A DNA stretch of 64,000 nucleotides. Origin: Planctomycetota bacterium. Lineage in GTDB: Bacteria > Planctomycetota > Phycisphaerae > Phycisphaerales > UBA1924. Positions 19,422-27,847 of the stretch are shown here, one piece after another; position 1 is the stretch's first letter; every line of letters starts with the position of its first letter. Location: positions 3,022,796 to 3,086,795 of the forward strand of contig CP053450.1 in the NCBI GenBank assembly GCA_013285505.1. The letters are read 5' to 3'. Below the pieces are notes generated by a model. That model did not search any database. It saw only the letters and a program-made list of their open reading frames with translations, and had not been told where the DNA came from. Made by a program: the position numbers and the translations under genes.

Positions 19422-19820
19422 TCACGCCTTGGATGAGTGGGCTGTGTCGTTGGTCTCGCGTGCACCAGCCCAGAGCAGAACGGCCAGAGTCAGTAGAGCG
19501 ACACACTGGGCTAGGGTGGAGGTGGCGATCCACGCGTTGTAGTCACCGAACGGCTCATCCCAGTGACCTTGTGCTAGCCAAGCCGCGAGATCGTCGGGGT
19601 GATCTATGGCAGGCAGGGTACCCGCTTCGGCGAGGTCGGCAGCGAGAAGCTCATTCACGGAGATGACGCCGAGTTCCCGCAAGTGGCGAAACCTCGAGGC
19701 CATCATCAGGTAGGTTTCGGAATGGTGCGCTTCGGCATGTGCCGGAGCGACAATTCCCAAGATGAGCGCGTTGAGACCGATGACGGCGACCATGGCAACT
19801 GCGATCTTGCGCGGCGTCAT
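19422..19820 (-). CDS. Small membrane protein of unknown function
   Basis: 132 residues, not recognised. Start at 19820 (MTPRKIAVAMVAVIGLNALI) has GAAGGGA as Shine-Dalgarno. N-terminal hydrophobic segment (signal or TM), a His/Glu-rich stretch (HAEAHHSETY), and a C-terminal TM (TLAQCVALLTLAVLLWAG). It follows apaG by 23 bp on the same strand, probably co-transcribed. The frame extends further 5' but inside apaG. Confidence 0.6.
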   Translation of the reverse strand: MTPRKIAVAMVAVIGLNALILGIVAPAHAEAHHSETYLMMASRFRHLRELGVISVNELLAADLAEAGTLPAIDHPDDLAAWLAQGHWDEPFGDYNAWIATSTLAQCVALLTLAVLLWAGARETNDTAHSSKA

Positions 19821-19843
19821 TGGCGTCCCTTCGGTGGAAGAGG

Positions 19844-20269
19844 TCAATCGCCTTCGGCAACGAGATAGAACCGGTTGATGGCTGCGCGGAAATCGCCGGT
19901 CTCGCTGGTGAGGAGGTAGGAGCCTTCCATGGTCCCCCATTGCGTGGGGAGCGGGCAGAAGCTGGCGTACTCGAACGACTCGCCGGGCTCGAGGATCGGC
20001 TGCTGGCCGACGACGCCCTCGCCCTCGACATCGCGGCGCTTGCCGTTGCCGTCGATGATGGCCCAGCGGCGGCTGACGACCTGGACGGCCTGGTCGGACT
20101 GGTTGGCGATGACGATGCGGTAGCCGAAGATGTGTTCGGTGCCGTGTGCCTCGGACTGCTCACGCATGTAGACGGGGTAGGCGTCGACGCGGATGCCGCG
20201 GGTGAGCGCGGAGGAGCCGTGGTGCGTGGCGATGGTGGGCGTCGGGGCGTTGGTGATCAGTTCGTCGTG
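19844..20269 (-). CDS. apaG: ApaG (DUF525) domain protein
   Basis: About 141 residues from a GTG at 20269; no ATG lies near the homology start, so the exact start is uncertain. Core: LTRGIRVDAYPVYM, FGYRIVIANQSDQAVQVVSR, WAIIDGNGK, GEGVVGQQPILEPGESFEY, GTMEGSYLL. ApaG is a small beta-sandwich domain linked in enterobacteria to cobalt/magnesium resistance; its biochemical role is unclear. A short N-terminal extension (HDELITNAPTPT...) precedes the domain. Confidence 0.85.
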   Translation of the reverse strand, partial: HDELITNAPTPTIATHHGSSALTRGIRVDAYPVYMREQSEAHGTEHIFGYRIVIANQSDQAVQVVSRRWAIIDGNGKRRDVEGEGVVGQQPILEPGESFEYASFCPLPTQWGTMEGSYLLTSETGDFRAAINRFYLVAEGD

Positions 20270-20290
20270 CACGGCGTGCTCTCGATCGTG

Positions 20291-20309
20291 GCTCTTTGCT
20301 GCAAAGAGC
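20291..20309. repeat. Perfect 9-bp inverted repeat
   Basis: GCTCTTTGC, T, GCAAAGAGC. Lies between the divergent apaG and phosphatase-like genes. With a one-base centre it looks more like a protein-binding dyad than an RNA hairpin, though a three-base loop is also possible. Confidence 0.45.
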
Positions 20310-20472
20310 TTAGGCGTGCAACCCGGTGCCGGGGCGGTGGTACGATTCGGCGACAGTTTGGCCGCGGAGGCGATGGGCATCGGGCGTGGGTCTCGGGGCG
20401 CTGTTCGCGGGATATCGCTCGCAGGTTGCGGGCAAAGTGGGAGTGTGCGTGATGAGCATCGGCACGGGAAGA

Positions 20473-21036
20473 ATGCACGGCGTGAAGATTGTGTGTGCGG
20501 CGGCCCTCTGCGGGATGTCGGCGGGAGCGCTGCTGGGGCTGGGCGGGTGCGCTTCGCAGCGGATGACGGCTGCGGAGGCGGCCGCGGTGCCGCTCGGGGG
20601 ATGGGACGAGCTGCCCAACGCGAGCAAGGCGGGGAACGTCACGTTCGGCGGGCAGCCGTCGGAGCAGGCGATCCGCCAGTTCGGTGCCGACGGCGGGACG
20701 AAGGTGATCGACCTGCGCACACACGAGGGACGCGACACCGCCGGCTTTGATGAACAGGCGGCGGTGGCGACCGAGGGCATGGTGTACGTGCACGTGCCGA
20801 TGTCGTCGTCGACGTTCAGCGCGGGTGATGTGGACCGGTTTGCGGACGCCTTGGGCGACGCGGACGGCCCGGTGCTGGTGCACTGCGGCTCGTCGAACCG
20901 TGCGGGGGGGATGTGGGCGGCGTATCTGGCCCGCGAGATGGGTTGGGATGTTGAGGCGGCGATGGAGGCCGGCCGGGCCGCGGGGATGAGCAGTGAGTCG
21001 GTCGAGGCGGCGGCGCGGCGTGTGATCGGGGAATAG
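20473..21036 (+). CDS. DUF442/beta-lactamase-hydrolase-like phosphatase lipoprotein
   Basis: 187 residues. Start at 20473 (MHGVKIVCAAALCGMSAG) with GGGAAG upstream; another in-frame ATG is at 20452. Lipobox LLGLGGC. Phosphatase-like domain: VTFGGQPSEQAIRQF, KVIDLRTHEGRD, YVHVPMSSSTFSAGDVDRF, LVHCGSSNRAG (His-Cys-x4-Arg loop as in DUF442, one residue shorter than classical C-x5-R). Presumably periplasmic; substrate unknown. TACGAT at 20341-20346 could be its -10, giving a leader of about 120 nt. Confidence 0.8.
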   Translation: MHGVKIVCAAALCGMSAGALLGLGGCASQRMTAAEAAAVPLGGWDELPNASKAGNVTFGGQPSEQAIRQFGADGGTKVIDLRTHEGRDTAGFDEQAAVATEGMVYVHVPMSSSTFSAGDVDRFADALGDADGPVLVHCGSSNRAGGMWAAYLAREMGWDVEAAMEAGRAAGMSSESVEAAARRVIGE

Positions 21037-21101
21037 CGCGATTGAGGAACAGTGTGTTCGACGAGTGGCCCGGGCCCGGCGGCTGCGGGCGGTCGCTCGC
21101 G

Positions 21102-22379
21102 CTATTCGTGCGCTTCGTTTGGCAGCGAGGGCGTGCGGAGCGCGAGGGCGAGGATGCCGGCGAGGAGTGTGAGCGCGGCGAACGTCCAGAGGGCGGGGCG
21201 GTAGGAGCCGGTCTGGTCCTGGCTCAGCCCGGTGACGACGGGGCCGAGGCCGGTGCCGATGACGGCGAGGCGGGTGAGTGAGCTGCGGATCTTGCCGTGG
21301 TGGAGCCTGCCGAAGTAGCGGGCGACGGTGGCCCCCGCGCAGGACGAAGTGAGCGACATGCCGAGCCCGTAGACGATCATGCCGCCGGCGATCTGTACCG
21401 GTGTGCGGGCGAAGAGGATCCCCGTGGTCGCGGCGGCGGCGATGAGCAGGGAGACCACGATGACCAGGGACGGGCGCGCGCGGTCGGTGATGATGCCGGC
21501 GGGGATCGCGATGGCGGCCATGGTGAGGGACCAGACGCTGACGGCGTTGGCGGCGGTGGCCTCGGCGGCGGACTGGGCGAACCCTTTCTCGATCACGATG
21601 GGGATGATGTCGAAGAGGATGGCGGTGCCGACAAAGCCGGGGAGGACGGTAGCGACGGCGAGGATCCAGTAGGCGCCGGTGCGGCGGGCCTGCTTGAGCG
21701 TGAAGCTGGCTTCGAGCGTGGGCGGCGGGACGGTGCCCGAACGGGGGCCGTGTGGGGCGTCGGGCGGGTCGTTGTCGGTCCGCAGGCCGAGGTCTTCGGG
21801 GGTGTTGCGGACGAAGAGGAGCGCGGGGGGCGCGACGAGCAGGACGATCGCGATGGCGAAGATGAGGTAGGTCTGTCGCCAGCCGAAGGCGTTCATCAGC
21901 GCGAGGTTGAGCTGGGGCAGGAACGCCCAGAGTGCGAAGACGATGACGATCTTGACGCCGCTGATCGAGCCGAGCCGTCGGTGGAACCACATTGCGACCG
22001 AGTGCGACGCGACGAGGGCGAGCGAGCCCTGCCCGAGGAAGCGGAGGCAGAAGAACCCGAGGAGAAGTGTTGCCAACCCCTGGGCCCGGGACATGACCAC
22101 GCAGCCGAGCGCGAACGCGATGGCGACGACGGCGAGCATGCGCCGGGGGCCGAGGCGGTCGGTGAGCGCACCGGTCACGACGAGCGGGAAGGCGGCGAGG
22201 ACGGTGGCCAGTGCGTAGGTGTTGTTGAACCGCAGCGCCGAGATGCCGAGCATGTCGCGGATGGGCTCGGTGTTGAGCTGGGAGACGATGAACGTCTGTC
22301 CCGGCGCGGTCGCGAGCGTGGCGAGCGTGGCGACACCGGCGACGGTGTATCCGGGGAAGATGCGGCGGGGGCTGGACAT
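21102..22379 (-). CDS. MFS transporter
   Basis: 425 residues, about 12 membrane segments. MFS motif A-like GALTDRLGPRRM follows TM2, and a second GIITDRARPS is in the C-terminal half. The family resembles OFA/monocarboxylate-type MFS carriers, but the substrate cannot be told. TACGCT ends 7 nt before the ATG. It converges with the phosphatase-like lipoprotein and is divergent from nothing nearby; thiG lies 42 bp upstream on the same strand. Confidence 0.88.
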   Translation of the reverse strand: MSSPRRIFPGYTVAGVATLATLATAPGQTFIVSQLNTEPIRDMLGISALRFNNTYALATVLAAFPLVVTGALTDRLGPRRMLAVVAIAFALGCVVMSRAQGLATLLLGFFCLRFLGQGSLALVASHSVAMWFHRRLGSISGVKIVIVFALWAFLPQLNLALMNAFGWRQTYLIFAIAIVLLVAPPALLFVRNTPEDLGLRTDNDPPDAPHGPRSGTVPPPTLEASFTLKQARRTGAYWILAVATVLPGFVGTAILFDIIPIVIEKGFAQSAAEATAANAVSVWSLTMAAIAIPAGIITDRARPSLVIVVSLLIAAAATTGILFARTPVQIAGGMIVYGLGMSLTSSCAGATVARYFGRLHHGKIRSSLTRLAVIGTGLGPVVTGLSQDQTGSYRPALWTFAALTLLAGILALALRTPSLPNEAHE

Positions 22380-22386
22380 GAGCGAG

Positions 22387-22392
22387 AGCGTA
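22387..22392 (-). promoter_or_regulatory. -10-like TACGCT, 7 nt before MFS start
   Basis: Minus-strand TACGCT, 7 nt, ATG (22379). Confidence 0.45.
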
Positions 22393-22421
22393 GGTCTCGT
22401 CGGTGGCCGTGTGCCGCGGGG

Positions 22422-23273
22422 TTATTCGCCGGGGATGTAGCTGATCGCGCCCTCGAACGGTGAGCTTGCGGTGGCGTAGAGCTTCTTGTCGATGCGGCCC
22501 GCGAGGTAACTCTGGTGTCCGGCTTCGCAGGCCTTGCGCATGGCGTGGGCCATCATGACCGGGTGTTTGGCGTGGGCGATGGCGGTGTTGAGCAGGACGC
22601 CGTCGGCGCCGAGTTCCATGGCGATCGAGACATCGCTGGCGGCGCCGACGCCGGCGTCCACGATCACCGGGTAGTTCGGATCGCCGCGTTTGAGGGCCTC
22701 GAGGCAGAGGACGATGTTGTTGGGGTTGAGCACGCCCTGGCCGGAGCCGATGGGCGAGCCGGCGGGCATGACGCTGGCGGCGCCAGCGTCTTTGATTCGG
22801 GCGGCCGAGATCGGGTCGTCGCTCGAGTAGCAGAGCACCTGGAACCCGTCGGCGACGAGTTCGCGTGTGGCTTCGAGCGTGCCGACGGGGTCGGGCAGAA
22901 GAGTCTTCTTGTCGCCGAGCACCTCGAGTTTGACCCAGCTTGCGCCGGGGTTGCCGAGCTGGTCGAGCAGCTCACGCCCGAGCCTGGCGACGCGGACGGC
23001 GTCCTCGGCGCTGAAGCACCCGGCGGTGTTGGGCAGGATGGTGTAGCGGCCGGTGTCGAGGTGATCGAGCAGGGATTCGCCGCGATCGTTGAAGAGCCGC
23101 TCCCGTCGGACCGCGACGGTGACGACCTCCGCCCCCGACGCGTCGAGTGCGCTCTGCATGACCGGGTAGTCGGCGTACTTGCCGGTCCCGACGATCAGGC
23201 GGCTCTGGAGCGTGCGGCCGGCGATGGTGAAGGTCGAGAGTCCGGGTTCGGTCGTGGTGGTGGTCGAGGGCAT
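22422..23273 (-). CDS. thiG: Thiazole synthase
   Basis: 283 residues. Makes the thiazole phosphate of thiamine from deoxyxylulose 5-phosphate, dehydroglycine and ThiS-thiocarboxylate. TIM-barrel landmarks: [26 protein letters not shown] (Schiff-base Lys), [35 protein letters not shown]. It follows thiS by 21 bp. TACCCT ends 5 nt before its own ATG, inside that gap, so it may also have its own leaderless transcript. The N-terminus has a short Thr-rich extension. Confidence 0.97.
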   Translation of the reverse strand: MPSTTTTTEPGLSTFTIAGRTLQSRLIVGTGKYADYPVMQSALDASGAEVVTVAVRRERLFNDRGESLLDHLDTGRYTILPNTAGCFSAEDAVRVARLGRELLDQLGNPGASWVKLEVLGDKKTLLPDPVGTLEATRELVADGFQVLCYSSDDPISAARIKDAGAASVMPAGSPIGSGQGVLNPNNIVLCLEALKRGDPNYPVIVDAGVGAASDVSIAMELGADGVLLNTAIAHAKHPVMMAHAMRKACEAGHQSYLAGRIDKKLYATASSPFEGAISYIPGE

Positions 23274-23278
23274 TCCGA

Positions 23279-23284
23279 AGGGTA
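23279..23284 (-). promoter_or_regulatory. -10-like TACCCT, 5 nt before thiG
   Basis: Minus-strand TACCCT, TCCGA, wait-free 5-nt spacer, ATG (23273). Confidence 0.35.
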
Positions 23285-23294
23285 GGGGTCCGGC

Positions 23295-23495
23295 TCAGCC
23301 GCCGCCCACGAGGGTGACGAGCTCGACGGTGTCGCCCTCACGCAGCCGGTGTTCGGCGTGCTGCCGCTTGGGGACGAGTGATTTGTTGACCTCGGCGGCG
23401 CAGGGCCCGCTCTCGAGGCCGCACTCGCGGATCAGATCGGCGAGCGTGGCGGAGTCGGGCAGGTCGCGGGCTTCGTTGTTGACGGTGATTTGCAC
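23295..23495 (-). CDS. thiS: Sulfur carrier protein ThiS
   Basis: 66-residue ubiquitin-like sulfur carrier ending VTLVGGG, so the C-terminal Gly-Gly that is thiocarboxylated is present with one more Gly. The start is taken as GTG at 23495 (VQITVNNEARDLPD): homology begins there and TACGCT ends 5 nt upstream. The open frame extends 14 codons further without homology. It pairs with thiG downstream. The 57-bp gap to pyruvate kinase is too short for a TPP riboswitch. Confidence 0.93.
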   Translation of the reverse strand: MQITVNNEARDLPDSATLADLIRECGLESGPCAAEVNKSLVPKRQHAEHRLREGDTVELVTLVGGG

Positions 23496-23500
23496 GGGGA

Positions 23501-23506
23501 AGCGTA
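23501..23506 (-). promoter_or_regulatory. -10-like TACGCT, 5 nt before thiS GTG
   Basis: Minus-strand TACGCT, TCCCC, GTG (23495). Supports a non-ATG leaderless start. Confidence 0.45.
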
Positions 23507-23552
23507 GGAATCGTTGGGCAGAGAACTCCAGCGGCACCGGCAGATCGGCGGC

Positions 23553-25130
23553 TCAGCCGTCGTGGGAGCGGAATCCGGTGAAGTACCCGATGTAGTGGAT
23601 GGCGATCATGGTGGTGACCTTCGGCTTGCCGAGGGGTTTGCCGGCCATGAGCACGACCGGTGTGCCGTGCTCGACCCAGCCGCGGATGGCGAGGTCGCGG
23701 TCGACCATCTCGTTCCAGTCGCCGAGGCGGCCGGATTCGGGCGGCTCGGCGCGGATGGGCGTGACGCCCCGGAGCAGGGCCATGCGTCGCGCGCCCTTGA
23801 TGCTGCTGGTGTAAGCGATGATCGGGATCTGGAAATCGTTCTGGCTCAGGTAGCGTGCGCCGCCGCCCGACTCCGACCAGCAGACCACCAGTTCGGCGCC
23901 GATGTCCTGGGCGACGTACCACGCGCCCGTGCGCGGCGCGCGGCGGTGCGGTACCGGGTTTCCCTGAGCCGCCTTTGGGGCGCTCGCCGTGGCGGGGAGT
24001 GTGGCGAGGTGGTCTTCGGCCGCTCGGGCGATACGGCACATCGTCTCGACGGCCAGTGCGGGGTGCTTCCCGGTCGCGGTCTCGGCGCTGAGCATCACGG
24101 CGCCGGCACCGTCGAGGACGGCGTTGGCGACGTCGGTCGTCTCGGCACGGGTGGGGCTGGCGCTCTCGATCATCGACTCGAGCATCTGCGTGGCCACGAT
24201 GCAGGGCTTGCCGAACCGGTTACACGCCTTGATGATCCGCTTCTGCACGATCGGCACGCGGGCGAGTTCCATTTCGACACCGAGATCGCCCCGGGCGACC
24301 ATGATCGCGTCGGCCGCCTCGACGATCGCGTCGATGTTGTCGACGGCCTGCGGCTTCTCGATCTTGGCGATGACGGGGATGGTGGAGCCCAGGAAGTCGT
24401 CGCTCTCGTCGGGGCTGACCGGGCACATGCCCGAGAGGCGTTCCTTGAGCTCGATGACCTCCTCGGCGCGGCGCACGAAGGAGAGCGCGAGCATGTCGAT
24501 GCCGTGCTCGACGGCCCACTCGACGCACTCCCAGTCACGGTCGGTGATGGCGGGGGCGGTGAGATCGGAGTCGGGGAGGTTGATCCCCTTGCGAGAGGTG
24601 ACCAGACCGCCCGTTGTCACGCGGCAGTGGAGTTCTCCCCGCGCGAGGTTCTTGTCGATCGCGAGCATGCGGATCGCGCCGTCGTTGATGAGCACACGGT
24701 GCCCGGGCTGGACCTCGCGGACCAGCGGCTCGTACTCGAACGGGAGGACGACGCGGCTGCCGCCGGAGACCGGGTCGGCCTCCTCGATCGCCTCGGCGAG
24801 CCCGAGGCGCAGGGTGACCTCGCTGCCGGCGCAGAGCTCGATCCCGGCACCGGGAACGGTGCCGACGCGGATCTTGGGGCCCTGCAGGTCGCCCAGAGCG
24901 GCGAGCGGTCGGCGCATGGAGCGGGCGATGGTGCGGAGGGTCTGCAGCCGGATCGCGTGCTCTTCGAGGGTGCCGTGGGAGAAGTTGAACCGGAAGACAC
25001 TGACACCCGCCTCGACGAGCCGGGTGATCATCTCGGGCGATTCGCTGGCCGGGCCGAGCGTCGCGACGATCTTGGTGAGTGTCGGGCGCTGCTGGTGGAC
25101 TGGCAGATCGGCCGGGGCGTTCTGTGGCAT
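23553..25130 (-). CDS. pyk: Pyruvate kinase
   Basis: 525 residues. Last step of glycolysis, phosphoenolpyruvate plus ADP to pyruvate plus ATP. Start at 25130 (MPQNAPADLPVHQQ) lies just before the conserved TKIVATLGPASES. Landmarks: FRFNFSHG, GDLQGPKIRVG, INDGAI, ALSFVRRAEEV, IPVIAKIEKPQAVDNID, MVARGDLGVEM, ATQMLESM, SPTRAETTDVANAVLDG, AVMLSAETATG. The C-terminal domain has VVCWSESGGGARYLS and ends in a family-unusual YIGYFTGF tail. An upstream in-frame ATG (25232) is possible but falls in the next gene. Confidence 0.96.
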   Translation of the reverse strand: MPQNAPADLPVHQQRPTLTKIVATLGPASESPEMITRLVEAGVSVFRFNFSHGTLEEHAIRLQTLRTIARSMRRPLAALGDLQGPKIRVGTVPGAGIELCAGSEVTLRLGLAEAIEEADPVSGGSRVVLPFEYEPLVREVQPGHRVLINDGAIRMLAIDKNLARGELHCRVTTGGLVTSRKGINLPDSDLTAPAITDRDWECVEWAVEHGIDMLALSFVRRAEEVIELKERLSGMCPVSPDESDDFLGSTIPVIAKIEKPQAVDNIDAIVEAADAIMVARGDLGVEMELARVPIVQKRIIKACNRFGKPCIVATQMLESMIESASPTRAETTDVANAVLDGAGAVMLSAETATGKHPALAVETMCRIARAAEDHLATLPATASAPKAAQGNPVPHRRAPRTGAWYVAQDIGAELVVCWSESGGGARYLSQNDFQIPIIAYTSSIKGARRMALLRGVTPIRAEPPESGRLGDWNEMVDRDLAIRGWVEHGTPVVLMAGKPLGKPKVTTMIAIHYIGYFTGFRSHDG

Positions 25131-25161
25131 TGTCGGTGGTCTCGTCTCTGCCCGGGTGGCG

Positions 25162-26808
25162 TCAGCGGGGGATGGCGTCGGCCTCGAGAGCGGCGTGAAG
25201 CGTGTCTGTGACATGGCGGTAGTTTTCGGCAAACGCGCGGGTGTAGACGACCTCGAGGCGCGAGCGGACCGCCGGATCGCGCCATGTGTTGCGGATCGCC
25301 CGGTAGTTCTCGGGCGTGAACGCCAGCATGGCGTCGTCAGGAAGCGCTACCGCGTCATCCCCCTTTGCCTCGCCGAACCGGTCGAGCCAGTGGCGCTGCA
25401 CCTGCTCGGGCGTGGGGAAGGCGAAGAACGTGGCCTCCGCCTCGCCAAGCACTGTCGAGTCCACCCCGCGCTCGCGGGCCTCGCGGAGCGCCAGCCACGC
25501 CTCGCGGATGGTGTGGTGGTTGTCCACCGCGAATGCCCCCATCATCAGGCCGATCGCAGACCGCCAGCCCGCCGGCGGCGTGTCGGACGCGGCGGCGAAT
25601 GGATCGACCTTGTCGATGAGGTAATCGCTGTACCGCTCGTAGAACGCGCGGCGGATGGGCATGCGTCGCAGCTCGAACCGCTTCGGACCGAGTTGGACAC
25701 CCTCGGGCGTGCTCGGGTTGCTTTGCCCGTTAGGCGAGTTGGTTGCGTGGAGGTTCCAGAGCGACTGCCCCTCGTCGGAGAGCGTGAACTCGACGAAGCG
25801 GCGGGCGAGCTCCGGGTTGGGCCCGCCGCGGATGATCGAGACCGGGTCGGCGTCGATCGAGACCTCCCCCGGGGGGTCCACGTATCCCACGCGAGCGGTC
25901 TCGGGCGTCTCGCCCGGCCGCATGACGACCTGGGACTGTGAGCGCCCGTAGAAGTCGATCGCGAGACCAGCCGCGGCCTCGCCCTGGGAGACGTCGATCG
26001 GGGGCTTGGTGGAGGAGTTGGTGAAGTACCGGGTGTTGGCCGCGGCGGCTCGGAGCGTCCGCCAGCCCTCGTCCCATCCGAAGCCGGAGAGGATCGCATC
26101 CATGGACGTCGTAATCGAGCCGGACTGTCTTGGGTCGGCGAGCGCGACCCACCCGGCTAGGCGGGGGTCGGCCAGGTCGCGGAAGCTGATGAGGTTGTTC
26201 CGGTCGAGGAGCTCGCGGGTCAGGTCGCGGTTGTAGACCACGCCGAATCCCGAGAGGGCGTTGCCGATCCAGTACTGCTCGGGGTCGTAGAGCTGTCCGG
26301 CCCCGACGCTGTTGTCCCCGAACCACTCGTCGAGCCGGGACTGCGGGAAACCGGCTGGGATCGACATCGGGATCTGCAGCGTCACGTCGTCGGTCTGGAA
26401 CGCGACGCCCGCCTTGAGCCTGCCGTGGTCGTAGGAGCCGCCGCCGAACATGATGTCGAAGTCGACGGCGCCGGGCTGCATGGTGACGGTGCCGTCCTCT
26501 TCGATCGCGTACTTCCCCGCGGCGAGGGCGGCGTTGAACCGGGCCTCGAGCGCCCGGATGATCTCGCTGGTGCCGCCGACGGTTCGGTAGTCGATCCGGG
26601 CGGTGGTGCCGTGGTTGCGGAGGTGCCACTCGCTGAAGGCCCGGGCAAACTCGTCACGGATCTGCCCCACGTGGGGTGTGATGACGATGATGACCGGTGC
26701 GTCGCTGTCGATGGCGGTCTCGGCCCGGTGTGTGCACCGGCCGATCAGCATGGGCATGCCCAGGATGAGCAGAAAGCAGGCGGCGATGCCGATGCGGGCG
26801 CGATCCAT
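25162..26808 (-). CDS. ABC-type Fe(III)-like extracellular solute-binding protein with long C-terminal part
   Basis: 548 residues. Start at 26808 (MDRARIGIAACFLLIL) is 6 nt after TACACT; an N-terminal hydrophobic segment anchors or exports it. Type 2 periplasmic binding fold: VIIVITPHVGQIRDEFARAF, TEYRTVGGTSEI-like RTVGGTSEIIRAL, FGVVYNRDLT, GWVALADPRQSGS, GEAAAGLAIDFYG. Residues after about 400 (FERRMPIRRAFY onward) extend well beyond usual binding proteins. No permease or ATPase gene lies nearby, so it is an orphan; ligand unknown. Confidence 0.8.
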   Translation of the reverse strand: MDRARIGIAACFLLILGMPMLIGRCTHRAETAIDSDAPVIIVITPHVGQIRDEFARAFSEWHLRNHGTTARIDYRTVGGTSEIIRALEARFNAALAAGKYAIEEDGTVTMQPGAVDFDIMFGGGSYDHGRLKAGVAFQTDDVTLQIPMSIPAGFPQSRLDEWFGDNSVGAGQLYDPEQYWIGNALSGFGVVYNRDLTRELLDRNNLISFRDLADPRLAGWVALADPRQSGSITTSMDAILSGFGWDEGWRTLRAAAANTRYFTNSSTKPPIDVSQGEAAAGLAIDFYGRSQSQVVMRPGETPETARVGYVDPPGEVSIDADPVSIIRGGPNPELARRFVEFTLSDEGQSLWNLHATNSPNGQSNPSTPEGVQLGPKRFELRRMPIRRAFYERYSDYLIDKVDPFAAASDTPPAGWRSAIGLMMGAFAVDNHHTIREAWLALREARERGVDSTVLGEAEATFFAFPTPEQVQRHWLDRFGEAKGDDAVALPDDAMLAFTPENYRAIRNTWRDPAVRSRLEVVYTRAFAENYRHVTDTLHAALEADAIPR

Positions 26809-26814
26809 GGGCAG

Positions 26815-26820
26815 AGTGTA
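26815..26820 (-). promoter_or_regulatory. -10-like TACACT, 6 nt before binding-protein start
   Basis: Minus-strand TACACT, CTGCCC, ATG (26808). A far longer open frame exists upstream; this hexamer and the signal segment fix the start. Confidence 0.5.
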
Positions 26821-26894
26821 CGCGGGTGCGGAGTGGCGATGACGACCAACGGCGCACGCCCGCGGCACCCGGCACTTTCCCGCCCGTCGCTTCC

Positions 26895-26900
26895 TACGCT
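26895..26900 (+). promoter_or_regulatory. -10-like TACGCT, 5 nt before SDR start
   Basis: TACGCT, GCGGC, ATG (26906). Confidence 0.45.
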
Positions 26901-26905
26901 GCGGC

Positions 26906-27647
26906 ATGCATGATGACACACGCGTGGCGATTGTGACCGGGGCGGGCAGCGGGATCGGGCGGGCGACCTCGAAGATGCTCGGCGAGTGCGGCCTGGCGGT
27001 CGTGCTGGTCGGCCGTCGCCGCGAGCCGCTCGAGGCGACGGCCGAATTGGTGCCGGGCGAGACACTGGTGCTCCCTGCGGATCTGGGCACCGCGGACGGG
27101 GTGCGTGATGTGGTGGAGGGCACGCTCGGCGCGTTCGGCCGGATCGATGTGCTGATCAACAACGCGGGGGCGGCCCCGTGCAAGCCGTTCGCCGAGTTTG
27201 GCTGGGAGGAACTGGAGACGCTGTACCGGCTCAACTCGATCGGGCCGATGGGCGCTGATCGCCGCGGCGTGGCCCGTCTTTGCTGCCCAGCAGGCGGCGC
27301 GGAGCCCCCGGGGCCGGGACGAGGATGCCGCACGGGTGGTCAACGTTTCGTCGATGGCGACGGTGGACCCCTTCCCCGGGCTTTCGGCCTACGCGGCGAG
27401 CAAGGCGGCGGTGAATCTGCTGACCAAGGCGTGCGCGGGCGAAGGCGCGGAGGCGGGCATCAAGGCATTCGCGGTTGCCCCGGGGGCGGTCGAGACCGAG
27501 ATGCTGAGGTCGATCGCCGACGAGGAGATGTTGCCGAGGGACAAGGTGCTCTCGCCGCGGCAGGTCGCCTCGGTGATTGTGGCGTGTGCGTGCGGCGAGC
27601 GCGATGAGGAGAACGGCTCGGTCATCCTGGTGCCGAGTCCGACGTAG
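26906..27647 (+). CDS. SDR family oxidoreductase (frame break)
   Basis: About 246 residues, cytoplasmic short-chain dehydrogenase. [16 protein letters not shown] (nucleotide site), [14 protein letters not shown], then after a frame change at 27250-27255 (GATGGGCGCTG; one G too many) [22 protein letters not shown] (Ser), [13 protein letters not shown] (Tyr-x3-Lys), PGAVETEML. The catalytic set is complete once joined. Substrate unknown. The thiolase gene follows 200 bp later in the same direction; a beta-ketoacyl or hydroxyacyl role is possible but not shown. Confidence 0.85.
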
Positions 27648-27847
27648 GGTCCGCGTCCCGGCCGTATCGCCCCGCCGGACGAGGGCTCGGGGCCCCAAGC
27701 CCGATCGCGTCTGCGCCCGGTCTGCCCCCCGCCGGAGCTGCCGGGGGCCCGGGCCTAGACTTGGACGCGGGGCAGCCGACGGCACAGACGCGCGCCGGCG
27801 GCCAGCCCGTGAACACCGAAACCGACCCAGACGGAAGGAATGCCTGT

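Noticed and set aside
20257..21990. 577-codon minus-strand frame
   Set aside because: Overlaps the phosphatase lipoprotein and reads the MFS gene in a wrong frame.
23496..23552. Possible TPP riboswitch before thiSG
   Set aside because: Only 57 bp between pyruvate kinase and thiS, and no CTGAGA-type thi-box motif is seen.
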